Source: Ktedonobacterales bacterium
GTDB taxonomy: Bacteria; Chloroflexota; Ktedonobacteria; Ktedonobacterales; JADMIN01
Assembly (NCBI GenBank): GCA_025928125.1
Contig: JAICKD010000101.1
Location: forward strand, 1 to 8,268
Length of the DNA: 8,268 nucleotides
Direction: 5' to 3'
The notes under the pieces are model-generated. The model did no database searches. It saw only the letters and a list, made by a program, of their open reading frames with translations, and was not told the origin of the DNA. A program made the position numbers and the translations under genes. This document shows, piece by piece, positions 1 through 5,839 of this stretch (position 1 is the first letter of the stretch; every line of letters begins with the position of its first letter).

Positions 1-209
1 CGCCAGTCCCGTTCGTGCAACCACTCGACGAATACATCGAGTCTTTCCATGGGAGAGCTTCGTTCGTACGGGAACGCATGGGAGATGCCGAAGCATCAGC
101 CTTTGACAACAAGGTCCGCGCGCTGGTGAGCCACTACTGCGTGGGCAGTGTCACACTGCAACTGGTAACGGAAATAGTCTGGGGCAAGCCGCTGCAACAT
201 GGCGAATGA
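1..209 (+). CDS. C-terminal fragment of a probable class I SAM-dependent methyltransferase
   Basis: The frame is already open at the window edge (first complete codon at position 3) and runs about 68 codons to a TGA at 207-209, so the start and catalytic core lie outside. What remains reads like the C-terminal tail of UbiE-like class I methyltransferases: an amphipathic segment with YIESFHGRASF and RERMG, then a helix (FDNKVRALV), and a final beta strand ending in VWGKP. A terminal V/I-WG-R/K-P strand is common in that superfamily. The SAM-binding GxGxG motif is not in the window, so the family call rests on this tail only and the substrate cannot be given. A GTG at 15 could in principle start a 64-residue protein, but it has no ribosome-binding site and the frame continues upstream of it. 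The gene converges on the metallophosphoesterase with 12 bp between the stop codons. Confidence 0.55.
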   Translation, partial: PVPFVQPLDEYIESFHGRASFVRERMGDAEASAFDNKVRALVSHYCVGSVTLQLVTEIVWGKPLQHGE

Positions 210-221
210 GTCACCGATGTA

Positions 222-1082
222 TCACCTGGCTGGCGCACAAGAGCAGATGGACTGCGCATGCAGATCGAAGACGGTAACTTCGGGGCGACAGTTGATGCGA
301 ACAAACGGGCTGACCACGCCAACGCCACGGTTCGTGTACTGGATCATGCTACCGACCTGATAATGCCCAGAGGGATACTTGCGCCCAAGGGCGGGCAACA
401 GCAGCGGGCCAATCAGCGGCGCGACAATCTGTCCCCCATGCGTATGCCCGGAGAGTTGCAGCGCGAACCGACCGGTAGCAGCGCTCTCGTCGGCGAAGTC
501 AGGCTCGTGCGCCAGCAATATCACAGCGCCAGCAGCTGGCAGCCGGGCAAGCAACAGATCGAGCCGGTCGCATCCAGCGATGATGTCATCCACCCCAGCG
601 ATATGCAGTTGCGCGTCATTGCGATGAAACGTGCGGAAGTTGTTGGCCAGCTCGCAGACGCCACTGGCAGCCAATACATCGCGGACTGCTTGTGCGCCAG
701 ACCAGTGGTCGTGATTGCCCAGCACAGCCACCACGCCATCGCTGGCCTTCAGCTGACTCAACCCATTCGCCAGATCGCGCATGTGGGAGACAGCACGGCG
801 CGTTACAAAGTCCCCCGTAATCGCGATGAGGTCAGCAGATTGCTTGTTGACGAGACGAACAACATCATCCAGCCGGGCAGCGTTCATCCAGTCTCCCATG
901 TGAAGATCGCTCAACTGGACGACGCGATAGCCACAGAACGCCGGGGCCAGGCCGGGAAGCGCCAGCGATACGTGGGTGACGTCAACCCACCCGGGTTCGA
1001 TCATGGTAGAGTAGGCAATTCCGACAAGCGCCGCCGCGCTGGCCCAGGCGATCCCTCGCCGAAGAAGCTGGTTTGGTGTCAC
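222..1082 (-). CDS. Membrane-anchored calcineurin-like metallophosphoesterase (YkuE/YaeI type)
   Basis: The 286-residue protein shows the full motif set of a dinuclear-metal calcineurin-like phosphoesterase: SDLH (D59, H61), GD at 90-91, GNHD at 122-125, AHEPD (H192) and GHTHGG at 212-217. Residues about 10-28 form one hydrophobic stretch after two arginines, so the protein probably has an N-terminal membrane anchor or uncleaved signal with the catalytic domain outside. This layout fits the YkuE/YaeI group, some members of which act on lipid or UDP-sugar phosphodiesters; the real substrate is unknown. The start is GTG at 1080-1082, with GGAG about 9 nt upstream. The 109-bp gap to radC has no convincing terminator (only a 5-bp stem, 1140-1144 with 1154-1158), so co-transcription with radC is possible. 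The family call is firm, the substrate is not. Confidence 0.9.
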   Translation of the reverse strand: MTPNQLLRRGIAWASAAALVGIAYSTMIEPGWVDVTHVSLALPGLAPAFCGYRVVQLSDLHMGDWMNAARLDDVVRLVNKQSADLIAITGDFVTRRAVSHMRDLANGLSQLKASDGVVAVLGNHDHWSGAQAVRDVLAASGVCELANNFRTFHRNDAQLHIAGVDDIIAGCDRLDLLLARLPAAGAVILLAHEPDFADESAATGRFALQLSGHTHGGQIVAPLIGPLLLPALGRKYPSGHYQVGSMIQYTNRGVGVVSPFVRINCRPEVTVFDLHAQSICSCAPAR

Positions 1083-1191
1083 GCGCGCCTACTCCGTCTC
1101 ACTTCCCGGCCCATACCGCCTACATCTCGTATGTTACAGGCGCACGGCTGGTTTGCGCATCGGCCCAATGGCGGATATTCGGGGCTCGACC

Positions 1192-1911
1192 TCAGAATCC
1201 GAGGTGACGCTCCTTCATGCTTACGAAGCAGTTATGGCCAACGACGATATGGTCAAGCAGTTCGATATCCAGTAGTTCGCCCGCTTTGCGCAGTTGCTCA
1301 GTAGTGCGCACGTCCTCAGGTGACGGCGCGGGATCCCCCGACGGATGGTTGTGGACGACGACAATCGCCGGGCAGGTGCGGCTGATGGCGGGCTTGAAGA
1401 CCTCGGCCACGCGCACCACACTGCTGTTGACCGTACCTTGATAGACAACCTGCTGGGTCACGACGTAATTCTTGGTATCGAGACAGAGCACGCGCAACTG
1501 CTCCTGCGCCAGATAACCCATTTCCAGCATCATCAGGTTGGCGACATCTGTTGGACTGGTGATCTGCGACCGCCCGCCCGGCGTCAGCGCACTCAGCCGC
1601 CTGCCTAGCTCGAGCGCCGCCTTCAGTTGCGAAGTCTTCGCCTCGCCCATCCCGTGCTCCGCGCTGAGTAACGCGGCATCAACCGTCAGCAGCCCGCCCA
1701 GTCCGCCATGTTCGCGCAGGAGCCGCGCCGCAAGCTCGATGACGTTTTCGCCCTGCGTACCCACCCGCAGAATGATCGCGAGAAGCTCCGCCGTTTGCAG
1801 TGTCACAGCCCCATATTTCAGCAAACGCTCGCGAGGGCGCTCATCACTCGGCATGTCGCGAACAGTGACTCGATACTGGACATCCGGGCGATCCGAGCGG
1901 GCGACAGTCAT
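1192..1911 (-). CDS. radC: RadC family JAMM/MPN-domain protein (UPF0758)
   Basis: This is a complete 239-residue RadC-type protein of normal length. The N-terminal part holds a helix-hairpin-helix region (GMGEAKTSQLKAALELGRR at about 87-105), as expected for DNA binding. The C-terminal part is a JAMM metalloprotease-like fold with all metal-site residues: E137, then H187-x-H189, seven residues, S197, two residues, D200, within HNHPSGDPAPSPED. Despite the name, a DNA-repair role for RadC is not established; relatives occur both as chromosomal housekeeping genes and on mobile elements. The start is ATG at 1909-1911, with GAGGAG (complement of 1918-1923) 6 nt upstream, a near-ideal ribosome-binding site. 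A candidate promoter lies at 1977-2005. No mobile-element genes flank it, so it is probably the chromosomal copy. Confidence 0.95.
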   Translation of the reverse strand: MTVARSDRPDVQYRVTVRDMPSDERPRERLLKYGAVTLQTAELLAIILRVGTQGENVIELAARLLREHGGLGGLLTVDAALLSAEHGMGEAKTSQLKAALELGRRLSALTPGGRSQITSPTDVANLMMLEMGYLAQEQLRVLCLDTKNYVVTQQVVYQGTVNSSVVRVAEVFKPAISRTCPAIVVVHNHPSGDPAPSPEDVRTTEQLRKAGELLDIELLDHIVVGHNCFVSMKERHLGF

Positions 1912-1976
1912 AAAAGGCTCCTCTGCTGGCGTAGCGGGAATTCACAGCAATTGGGGAGAATTGCGGTAGTTTGCCT

Positions 1977-2005
1977 ATCGTACCAGAATCAGGCGAGCGT
2001 GACAA
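1977..2005 (-). promoter_or_regulatory. Candidate sigma-70-type promoter for radC
   Basis: On the minus strand, TTGTCA (complement of 2000-2005; 5 of 6 matches to TTGACA) is followed after exactly 17 bp by TACGAT (complement of 1977-1982; 4 of 6, with the key first, second and last bases conserved). A TG lies just before the -10 region. Transcription would begin near 1970, giving a leader of about 60 nt before radC. It lies in the only gap between the TPR gene and radC. The call rests on consensus matching by eye only. Confidence 0.4.
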
Positions 2006-2022
2006 CCATGTCAGGTGAATTA

Positions 2023-2042
2023 CATGGTCGTCTCAGACCATG
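2023..2042. repeat. 7-bp perfect inverted repeat overlapping the TPR gene stop codon
   Basis: CATGGTC (2023-2029) and GACCATG (2036-2042) are perfect inverted repeats separated by 6 nt, and they straddle the TGA of the TPR gene (2033-2035). A further near-copy, CATGGTTGTC on the minus strand, lies just downstream at about 2001-2010 and includes the proposed radC -35 box. No T-tract follows on either strand, so this is not a standard intrinsic terminator. It could form a short RNA hairpin at the end of the TPR message or be a protein site next to the radC promoter; chance is also possible. Confidence 0.3.
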
Positions 2043-3442
2043 GCTACCAACATCTCCGCTATGGTCTCATCGAGGGATCGCCGAGCGCCGTCTGCAAGCG
2101 TCTCATAATAGTCAGCCGGGCCAAGCGTCGTTTCCAATTGCGCGCGAACGCCTCCAAAGAACGGAGCATCTACCAACAACTCGTCCTTGATGGCGCCTGC
2201 CACAATTGCCGCCTGTTTATAATCTCCAAGTGATTGAAAGTAGGCTACAACGCCGGAGAGGATGCGAATCTTCTGCGAGCGCGACTCTATGTTCTGTACA
2301 ATAGTAAGCGACTCACGTAAGACATCGCGCGCGCTGTCGTAGTCACTCACCGCAATGAACGCATGCGCGAGCGCCAGTTCAACCTCGCAGATGTAGCGGG
2401 GATTTCCCACATCGCGCGCCATCTCCAATCCTTCATGCAAATGCGCGAACGCGGCCGCGAAGTCTTCATGCCGCAGGTCAATGTATCCTAGTTTTGTCAG
2501 CCCGGATATAATCTGCCGCTGCACACCAACGGCCCGCACCGCCTGTAACCCCTCGTTTACGTACGTCTGGGCCATGTCCAGTTTATCCTCTGCAAGCGCC
2601 AGCGCGCTTAGAGTGAGCAGACCAACGCCCAGCAGCCGCTGAAATCCGAGAGAGCGACACATGCGTACGGCACGCTGAAGACTTTGTTCGGCTTCGGTGT
2701 AGGCTTTGAGGCTAATCAAACTCTCACCTAGGGATATCAAGGCATGGCATACCCTGTTCTGCTTACCGTGTAGCTCCATAAGTTCGAGATATTGTGAAAC
2801 GTATTGATACGACTTCTCAAACTCCCCAACATACTGCGCGACCCCGCCAAGGGCATTGAGCGCTCGTCCTAACTCGGTTATGACGCCGAGTTTGCGCGAA
2901 AGCCGCAACGCCTGCTGATAGCTCTGCTCAGCGTCCGAATATTCCCCCCGCTCTTCGCTGTAGACTGCCAATCCAAAATACGCGCGTTCGATGCATAACA
3001 GGTCGTTCGCCGCCTCCCCCAGATCGAGCAGTTGGCAGGCGATATCCCTTCCTTCTTCGAGCGAGCCGAGTCGATAGTAGACCATCATCAGTTCATACCC
3101 AAGGCTCCGCTCCGCTTCCTTGTCCTGAAGCTGCCGGGCGGCCTCCAATCCAGCCCGCAGCCACTTGATCTGAACCTCCGCATTGTTTCGGTTTGCCAAC
3201 ACCTCCAATCCTGTAAGTGGGAACTCGATACATAGCCGGGCGCGTAGCTCGTCTTCAGGCGCACGTTGCACTGTCCATGCCTGCCAGTGTCTGATTTGTT
3301 CCCATTCCTGGTCGAATACGGTCAGGCCATACGAAACAGTAGACTGGCCGCGTTGCATCGCTTCATTCACGGTGCGTAGCTTATTGAGATAATGCCTGGC
3401 AAGGCGGTACTCTCTCTCGGGAAGTTCGGAATGACGGGTCAT
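2033..3442 (-). CDS. TPR-repeat protein, C-terminal half of a split AfsR/SARP-STAND regulator
   Basis: The 469-residue protein is almost wholly alpha-helical tetratricopeptide repeats at about 40-residue spacing. Recognisable units start near 112, 152, 192, 232, 270, 312, 352 and 391, with typical pairs such as GEYSDAEQSYQQALRLSRKLG. Residues 1-60 (REYRLARHYLNKL and following) resemble the segment that joins the NB-ARC module to the TPRs in single-chain AfsR/MalT-like regulators. The last 40 residues (LGPADYYETLADGARRSLDE) resemble the usual C-terminus of those proteins. The ATG (3440-3442) overlaps the stop of the upstream regulator as ATGA, and no well-placed ribosome-binding site precedes it (the nearest GGAGG is 16 nt away), so translation is probably coupled. 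The likely role is signal sensing or regulating the partner ATPase; this is inference. No catalytic motif or membrane segment is visible. Confidence 0.85.
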   Translation of the reverse strand: MTRHSELPEREYRLARHYLNKLRTVNEAMQRGQSTVSYGLTVFDQEWEQIRHWQAWTVQRAPEDELRARLCIEFPLTGLEVLANRNNAEVQIKWLRAGLEAARQLQDKEAERSLGYELMMVYYRLGSLEEGRDIACQLLDLGEAANDLLCIERAYFGLAVYSEERGEYSDAEQSYQQALRLSRKLGVITELGRALNALGGVAQYVGEFEKSYQYVSQYLELMELHGKQNRVCHALISLGESLISLKAYTEAEQSLQRAVRMCRSLGFQRLLGVGLLTLSALALAEDKLDMAQTYVNEGLQAVRAVGVQRQIISGLTKLGYIDLRHEDFAAAFAHLHEGLEMARDVGNPRYICEVELALAHAFIAVSDYDSARDVLRESLTIVQNIESRSQKIRILSGVVAYFQSLGDYKQAAIVAGAIKDELLVDAPFFGGVRAQLETTLGPADYYETLADGARRSLDETIAEMLVAMV

Positions 3443-5268
3443 CGCTGAAAGTCTTCTTCCTCCAGAAGAGAACGCGCATGCATGACGAGGAGCGAATGCA
3501 TCTGGAAACGACCACCACCAACAGGCTCCAAGAGGCCGCGACTAACCAACACTCGAGCCGAAGGTCTGGGATCGACTACATTCCAGGCTATCGCCATCGC
3601 ATCAAGATCAAAAGAGGCAGGCTTAGGAACAAATAGGCCCAGATAGGCGAAACAAAGCCGTGTCTCGGCATCCAGAACATCCGTGCTGCGCTTGAGGAGA
3701 GCGGCAACCGTCGGCGTAGTGTCCACGGTTGCTCCCAGCATGTCGCTTGGGGCGCGTGCCGTCAACAAGCCCGCTCCTCGGCGAATCTCGATGAGCAACT
3801 CGCGTACTCCCCAGCCAAGTTGAGCTTCACTATGGAGCAGGCGCCCAGCGACGTGGATGGCTAGAGGCAACCCCTCCAGGTCACGCACGAGTTCGCGGGC
3901 AGCGTTGGGATATTGCTTGGTTGTGTCCGGCGCAAGCTGACCAAGCAACTCAAGCGCCGCGTGGTCGGTCAGAACGGGCAGACGATACAAATCCAATGCT
4001 GTCGGCGCTAGAGCAATCGCCACATCGTTCAAGCGGCTCGTGACGACCATCGCGCACGTTTGTCCCCCTACCCGGAACGGTGTCATGTGTTCCGTTCTCC
4101 ACACGTCGTCTACAATGAGCAGACTACGCTTATCGCGGAGTATGGCGGTAAGCTGCGCGCTTATCTCTTCGATTCCGCGCGCTCGCCTGGCTGGGCCTAT
4201 GTTGAGCGCGTCGGCCCAGGCGGAAAGCGGGCCGAGAATATTTGGCTCCTCACCAAGCGAGGCCCAAAGAACCCCATCCGGGAATTGCCGCGCAACGTCC
4301 TGATCGTGCGCCAGCATAGCAACAGTGCTACTCTTACCCACCCCAGGCCAGCCCTGAACAACCGTCATTGCCCGCATAGTTGCGCTGCCAATGCCGAGTC
4401 GCTCCTTGATCTCTTTGAGCGCTTCATCGCGGCCAACGACCAGGGCGGGAAGTGGTGGCAAGACACTCCTCGGCGCTGACCCAACAGAGCTTGTCGTTTG
4501 CACGGTGAGTAATTGACCCTGAAGAATGTTCTCGTAAAGGCTGGTTGTCTCATCCTCTGGTGGCGTAGCAAGCTCCGCATTCAACAGGTCCGCATACTGC
4601 CGGTATTGGCGCAGAGCGTCAGCTCGCTGCCCGTTCGCGACATAGTGTCGCATGAGCTGGCGGAGAGCTGGTTCGTGGAGTGGGTCAGTCGCCAGCCACA
4701 CCTGTGTATATTTGATCGCCTCAGCATACCGCTGCATTTCCGCGTAATAGCCAGATAGCCGTCGTAGCGCCTCCGCGAATTCGCGCCGTAGGCTCTCCCG
4801 TTGCGAAATCTGCCAATTTTCGAACTCAACGCAGTCAGAGAGACTGAATCCCGTCATAAAGCCAGACTGATACGAGCTAATCGCCTGTTCGATTTGAGGA
4901 GCGCACTGCGCGCAGAGGCTAGCGACGCTGTGGCCATGTGTACCATCGCCAGAAAGCGACGCCGAGAACGTGTGGATATCTACCCACACTGCATCTCGCT
5001 TTAATCCGACTGTCGTTCGGTCAGCCTCGATCCAATCAACAGTGATCGGTGTTGACAACGCGAGCAGCGCGCTACGCAATGCGGATCGTCCGTGTTCACG
5101 GTCGAGGTCAGGCCAAAACATATCAGCGAGAACGTCACGGCTTTGGCGATATTCGGCACACGCCAGATAGGCCGCAAGCGCAAGTGCCTTGCGGCGCTCG
5201 ATCTTGACTGGATGTCCCTGATCTTCGATGTGAGGTGAGCCAAACAGGCAAAGCCGTACACTATTCAT
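3439..5268 (-). CDS. SARP-family transcriptional regulator with BTAD and NB-ARC (STAND) ATPase domains
   Basis: This is a 609-residue regulator. Residues about 5-90 form an OmpR-type winged helix (VRLCLFG, RRKALALAAYLA, FWPD at 51-54). Residues about 94-250 form a helical bacterial transcriptional activator domain. An NB-ARC ATPase follows: Walker A GWPGVGKSS at 306-314 (K312), Walker B LLIVDDVW at 383-390, VVTSR at 408-412, GLPLAI at 466-471 and an MHS motif at 590-592 where STAND proteins carry MHD. In SARP/STAND proteins the ATPase gates DNA binding in response to a signal, and TPRs usually follow in the same chain; here they are on the next gene, joined by ATGA. I chose ATG 5268 because the winged-helix strand begins at once and GGAAGG lies 9 nt upstream. 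A GTG at 5310 would add 14 residues and run through the proposed operator. The trigger is unknown. It probably activates the divergent genes. Confidence 0.9.
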   Translation of the reverse strand: MNSVRLCLFGSPHIEDQGHPVKIERRKALALAAYLACAEYRQSRDVLADMFWPDLDREHGRSALRSALLALSTPITVDWIEADRTTVGLKRDAVWVDIHTFSASLSGDGTHGHSVASLCAQCAPQIEQAISSYQSGFMTGFSLSDCVEFENWQISQRESLRREFAEALRRLSGYYAEMQRYAEAIKYTQVWLATDPLHEPALRQLMRHYVANGQRADALRQYRQYADLLNAELATPPEDETTSLYENILQGQLLTVQTTSSVGSAPRSVLPPLPALVVGRDEALKEIKERLGIGSATMRAMTVVQGWPGVGKSSTVAMLAHDQDVARQFPDGVLWASLGEEPNILGPLSAWADALNIGPARRARGIEEISAQLTAILRDKRSLLIVDDVWRTEHMTPFRVGGQTCAMVVTSRLNDVAIALAPTALDLYRLPVLTDHAALELLGQLAPDTTKQYPNAARELVRDLEGLPLAIHVAGRLLHSEAQLGWGVRELLIEIRRGAGLLTARAPSDMLGATVDTTPTVAALLKRSTDVLDAETRLCFAYLGLFVPKPASFDLDAMAIAWNVVDPRPSARVLVSRGLLEPVGGGRFQMHSLLVMHARSLLEEEDFQR

Positions 5269-5282
5269 CGGCGACCGCCTTC

Positions 5283-5311
5283 CGTCACGTGCCTGATACG
5301 GTGTCGTCACG
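5283..5311 (+). promoter_or_regulatory. Candidate SARP operator: three heptamers at 11-bp spacing
   Basis: Heptamers CGTCACG (5283-5289), TGATACG (5294-5300) and CGTCACG (5305-5311) sit exactly 11 bp apart, start to start, with 4-bp spacers. The outer two are identical; the middle one matches at 4 of 7 positions, and all three share a G at position 2 and ACG at the end. SARP proteins are known to bind heptameric direct repeats with one-turn spacing located about 8 bp upstream of the -10 box. Here the last heptamer ends 9 bp before TATACT. A SARP gene starts 14 bp from the array. That this is its target is inference. Confidence 0.45.
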
Positions 5312-5320
5312 GTCGGCCCT

Positions 5321-5326
5321 TATACT
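5321..5326 (+). promoter_or_regulatory. Candidate -10 box of an activator-dependent plus-strand promoter
   Basis: TATACT matches the TATAAT consensus at 5 of 6 positions. At 16-18 bp upstream there is no TTGACA-like -35 box; the proposed SARP heptamers occupy that space instead, as in activator-dependent SARP promoters. Transcription would start near 5333 and read toward the small ORF and the PLP enzyme. The same AT-rich core contains a possible minus-strand -10 (TATAAG, complement of 5319-5324) for the regulator, which would place its transcript start near 5312 and so favour translation from 5268. Confidence 0.35.
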
Positions 5327-5346
5327 ACCACCAATCTTTGGAGGAG

Positions 5347-5415
5347 ATGTTACATCAGTTTACCCCAGGTAGTTACCGTCACCATGCCGATCAATACTGG
5401 GACGCGCCGCGGTAA
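5347..5415 (+). CDS. Possible 22-codon leader ORF, weak
   Basis: An ATG at 5347 directly follows GGAGGAG (5340-5346) and opens 22 codons rich in His, Tyr and Trp (it begins MLHQFTPGSYRHH) before TAA at 5413-5415. It is the first start codon after the proposed plus-strand promoter. Against it, only 2 nt separate GGAGG from the ATG, less than normal, and the product resembles nothing I know. It may be a leader peptide or chance. Confidence 0.15.
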   Translation: MLHQFTPGSYRHHADQYWDAPR

Positions 5416-5490
5416 GCCAACCACAAGCCCAGCGAGCGTACGTTCTGTTCCGGCTCCCACTGGAATCCCAGGGTTACAAGGAGGCGTCCG

Positions 5491-5721
5491 ATGCAGATTT
5501 GGAAGAGTTGGAGTGTCGCAGCAGCGATTGGTGGTAACCCCGCGCCCACCTGGGATGAGTGGTGCGCTCGTCTGCGGCGCATCCGGAGCGGCGAGATGCG
5601 CCAGCAAGCATGCCAGCAAGACAACATGCCGTTCAGCCAAAGGGAATTAGCGCGATTATCCTTCATACGCTGGCTCTATCTAAGAGGCAACTTGGAGCCA
5701 GCACAGACAAACATTGCGTGA
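5491..5721 (+). CDS. Hypothetical 76-residue protein
   Basis: I do not recognise this protein. The support for it is a textbook ribosome-binding site, AAGGAGG at 5478-5484, 6 nt before the ATG, nearly identical in sequence and spacing to that of the PLP gene downstream. The product is soluble-looking and probably helical: a Trp-rich N-terminus (W4, W7, W21, W24), an Arg-rich stretch (RLRRIRSGEMR, 27-37), then a helix with FSQRELARLSFIRWLYLRGNL (48-68), which looks like a small helix-turn-helix or protein-contact segment. Two cysteines, C25 and C41, are not arranged as a known metal site. There is no signal peptide or membrane segment. Its DNA contains a short direct repeat, GCCAGCAAG, at 5600-5608 and 5612-5620. 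It ends 78 bp before the PLP gene and is probably co-transcribed with it, so it may be a partner protein; that is inference. Confidence 0.5.
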   Translation: MQIWKSWSVAAAIGGNPAPTWDEWCARLRRIRSGEMRQQACQQDNMPFSQRELARLSFIRWLYLRGNLEPAQTNIA

Positions 5722-5737
5722 AGGGCGAGGAGGCTGC

Positions 5738-5839
5738 GTGTCGCGCGTGGCACAGACTCAATTTCGGAATTGGGAAGATGGCCGTAAGGAGGGAAAGTCA
5801 TGCAACCACCAGCAGTTGCCGATAAGACTATCCAATTGA
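5738..5839 (+). CDS. Possible 33-codon ORF overlapping the PLP gene start, weak
   Basis: GAGGAGG at 5727-5733 lies 4 nt before a GTG at 5738 that opens 33 codons (SRVAQTQFRNWEDGRK near the start) and ends at TGA 5837-5839, inside the PLP gene in another frame. Ribosomes ending there could help re-initiation at 5800 or compete with it. The start is GTG, the spacing is short and the second half is only an out-of-frame reading of the PLP gene, so chance is the leading explanation. Confidence 0.15.
   Translation: MSRVAQTQFRNWEDGRKEGKSCNHQQLPIRLSN
5757..5774 (+). repeat. Small hairpin upstream of the PLP-gene ribosome-binding site
   Basis: CTCAATT (5757-5763) can pair with AATTGGG (5768-5774), giving seven pairs with one G-T wobble around a TCGG loop. 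It ends 11 nt before the AAGGAGG of the PLP gene. There is no T-run, so it is not a terminator. It could be an mRNA-stabilising or translation-tuning element between the small ORF and the enzyme. Confidence 0.25.
5786..5792 (+). promoter_or_regulatory. Strong ribosome-binding site fixing the PLP-enzyme start
   Basis: AAGGAGG is a full Shine-Dalgarno match 7 nt before ATG 5800. It decides in favour of this start over the in-frame ATG at codon 18 (5851), which has no comparable site. Confidence 0.75.

Larger units (their letters stand above)
5269..5490. other. Divergent regulatory region between SARP regulator and PLP-enzyme unit
   Basis: About 220 bp separate the regulator start from the first well-supported plus-strand start. 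It contains an 11-bp-periodic heptamer array (5283-5311), an AT-rich core (5319-5328) that reads as TATACT on the plus strand and TATAAG on the minus strand, another CCGTCAC copy (5376-5382) out of phase with the array, a small inverted repeat GGTA/TACC (5369-5378), and a weakly supported 22-codon ORF (5347-5415). From 5416 to 5477 I see nothing recognisable. I found no riboswitch or intrinsic terminator. Confidence 0.6.

Noticed and set aside
1140..1158. Hairpin GCGCA/TGCGC in the gap between radC and the metallophosphoesterase
   Set aside because: Five base pairs with a 9-nt loop and no T-run is expected by chance in GC-rich DNA.
258..1304. A 348-codon open frame on the plus strand, opposite the metallophosphoesterase and the end of radC
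   Set aside because: It is antisense to two genes with complete catalytic motifs, has no ribosome-binding site, and its low-complexity polar product resembles no family; long antisense frames are expected in GC-rich coding DNA.
1192..1911. radC as a sign of a genomic island or anti-restriction module
   Set aside because: RadC relatives do occur on mobile elements, but no integrase, transposase, att-like repeat or defence gene is seen nearby.
2023..2042. Intrinsic terminator for the SARP-TPR transcript
   Set aside because: The stem is only 7 bp and no T-rich tract follows on the minus strand.
4060..4479. A 139-codon plus-strand frame inside the SARP/STAND gene
   Set aside because: It is antisense to the NB-ARC coding region with Walker motifs and has no recognisable domain or start signals.
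5269..5310. GTG at 5310 as the start of the SARP regulator, adding 14 residues
   Set aside because: The added residues precede the first winged-helix strand and show no similarity to SARP N-termini, and the stretch coincides with the proposed operator. Its AAGGG at 6 nt is a fair ribosome-binding site, so it is not excluded.
5600..5620. Tandem GCCAGCAAG copies as a functional repeat
   Set aside because: Only two 9-bp copies inside a coding frame, most simply explained by repeated Gln codons.
5384..5650. An 88-codon plus-strand frame and overlapping minus-strand frames of 91-96 codons around 5350-5666
   Set aside because: They lack ribosome-binding sites and have biased Pro/Arg/Gly/Ser composition; the 76-codon frame at 5491 has a strong Shine-Dalgarno sequence and better protein character.
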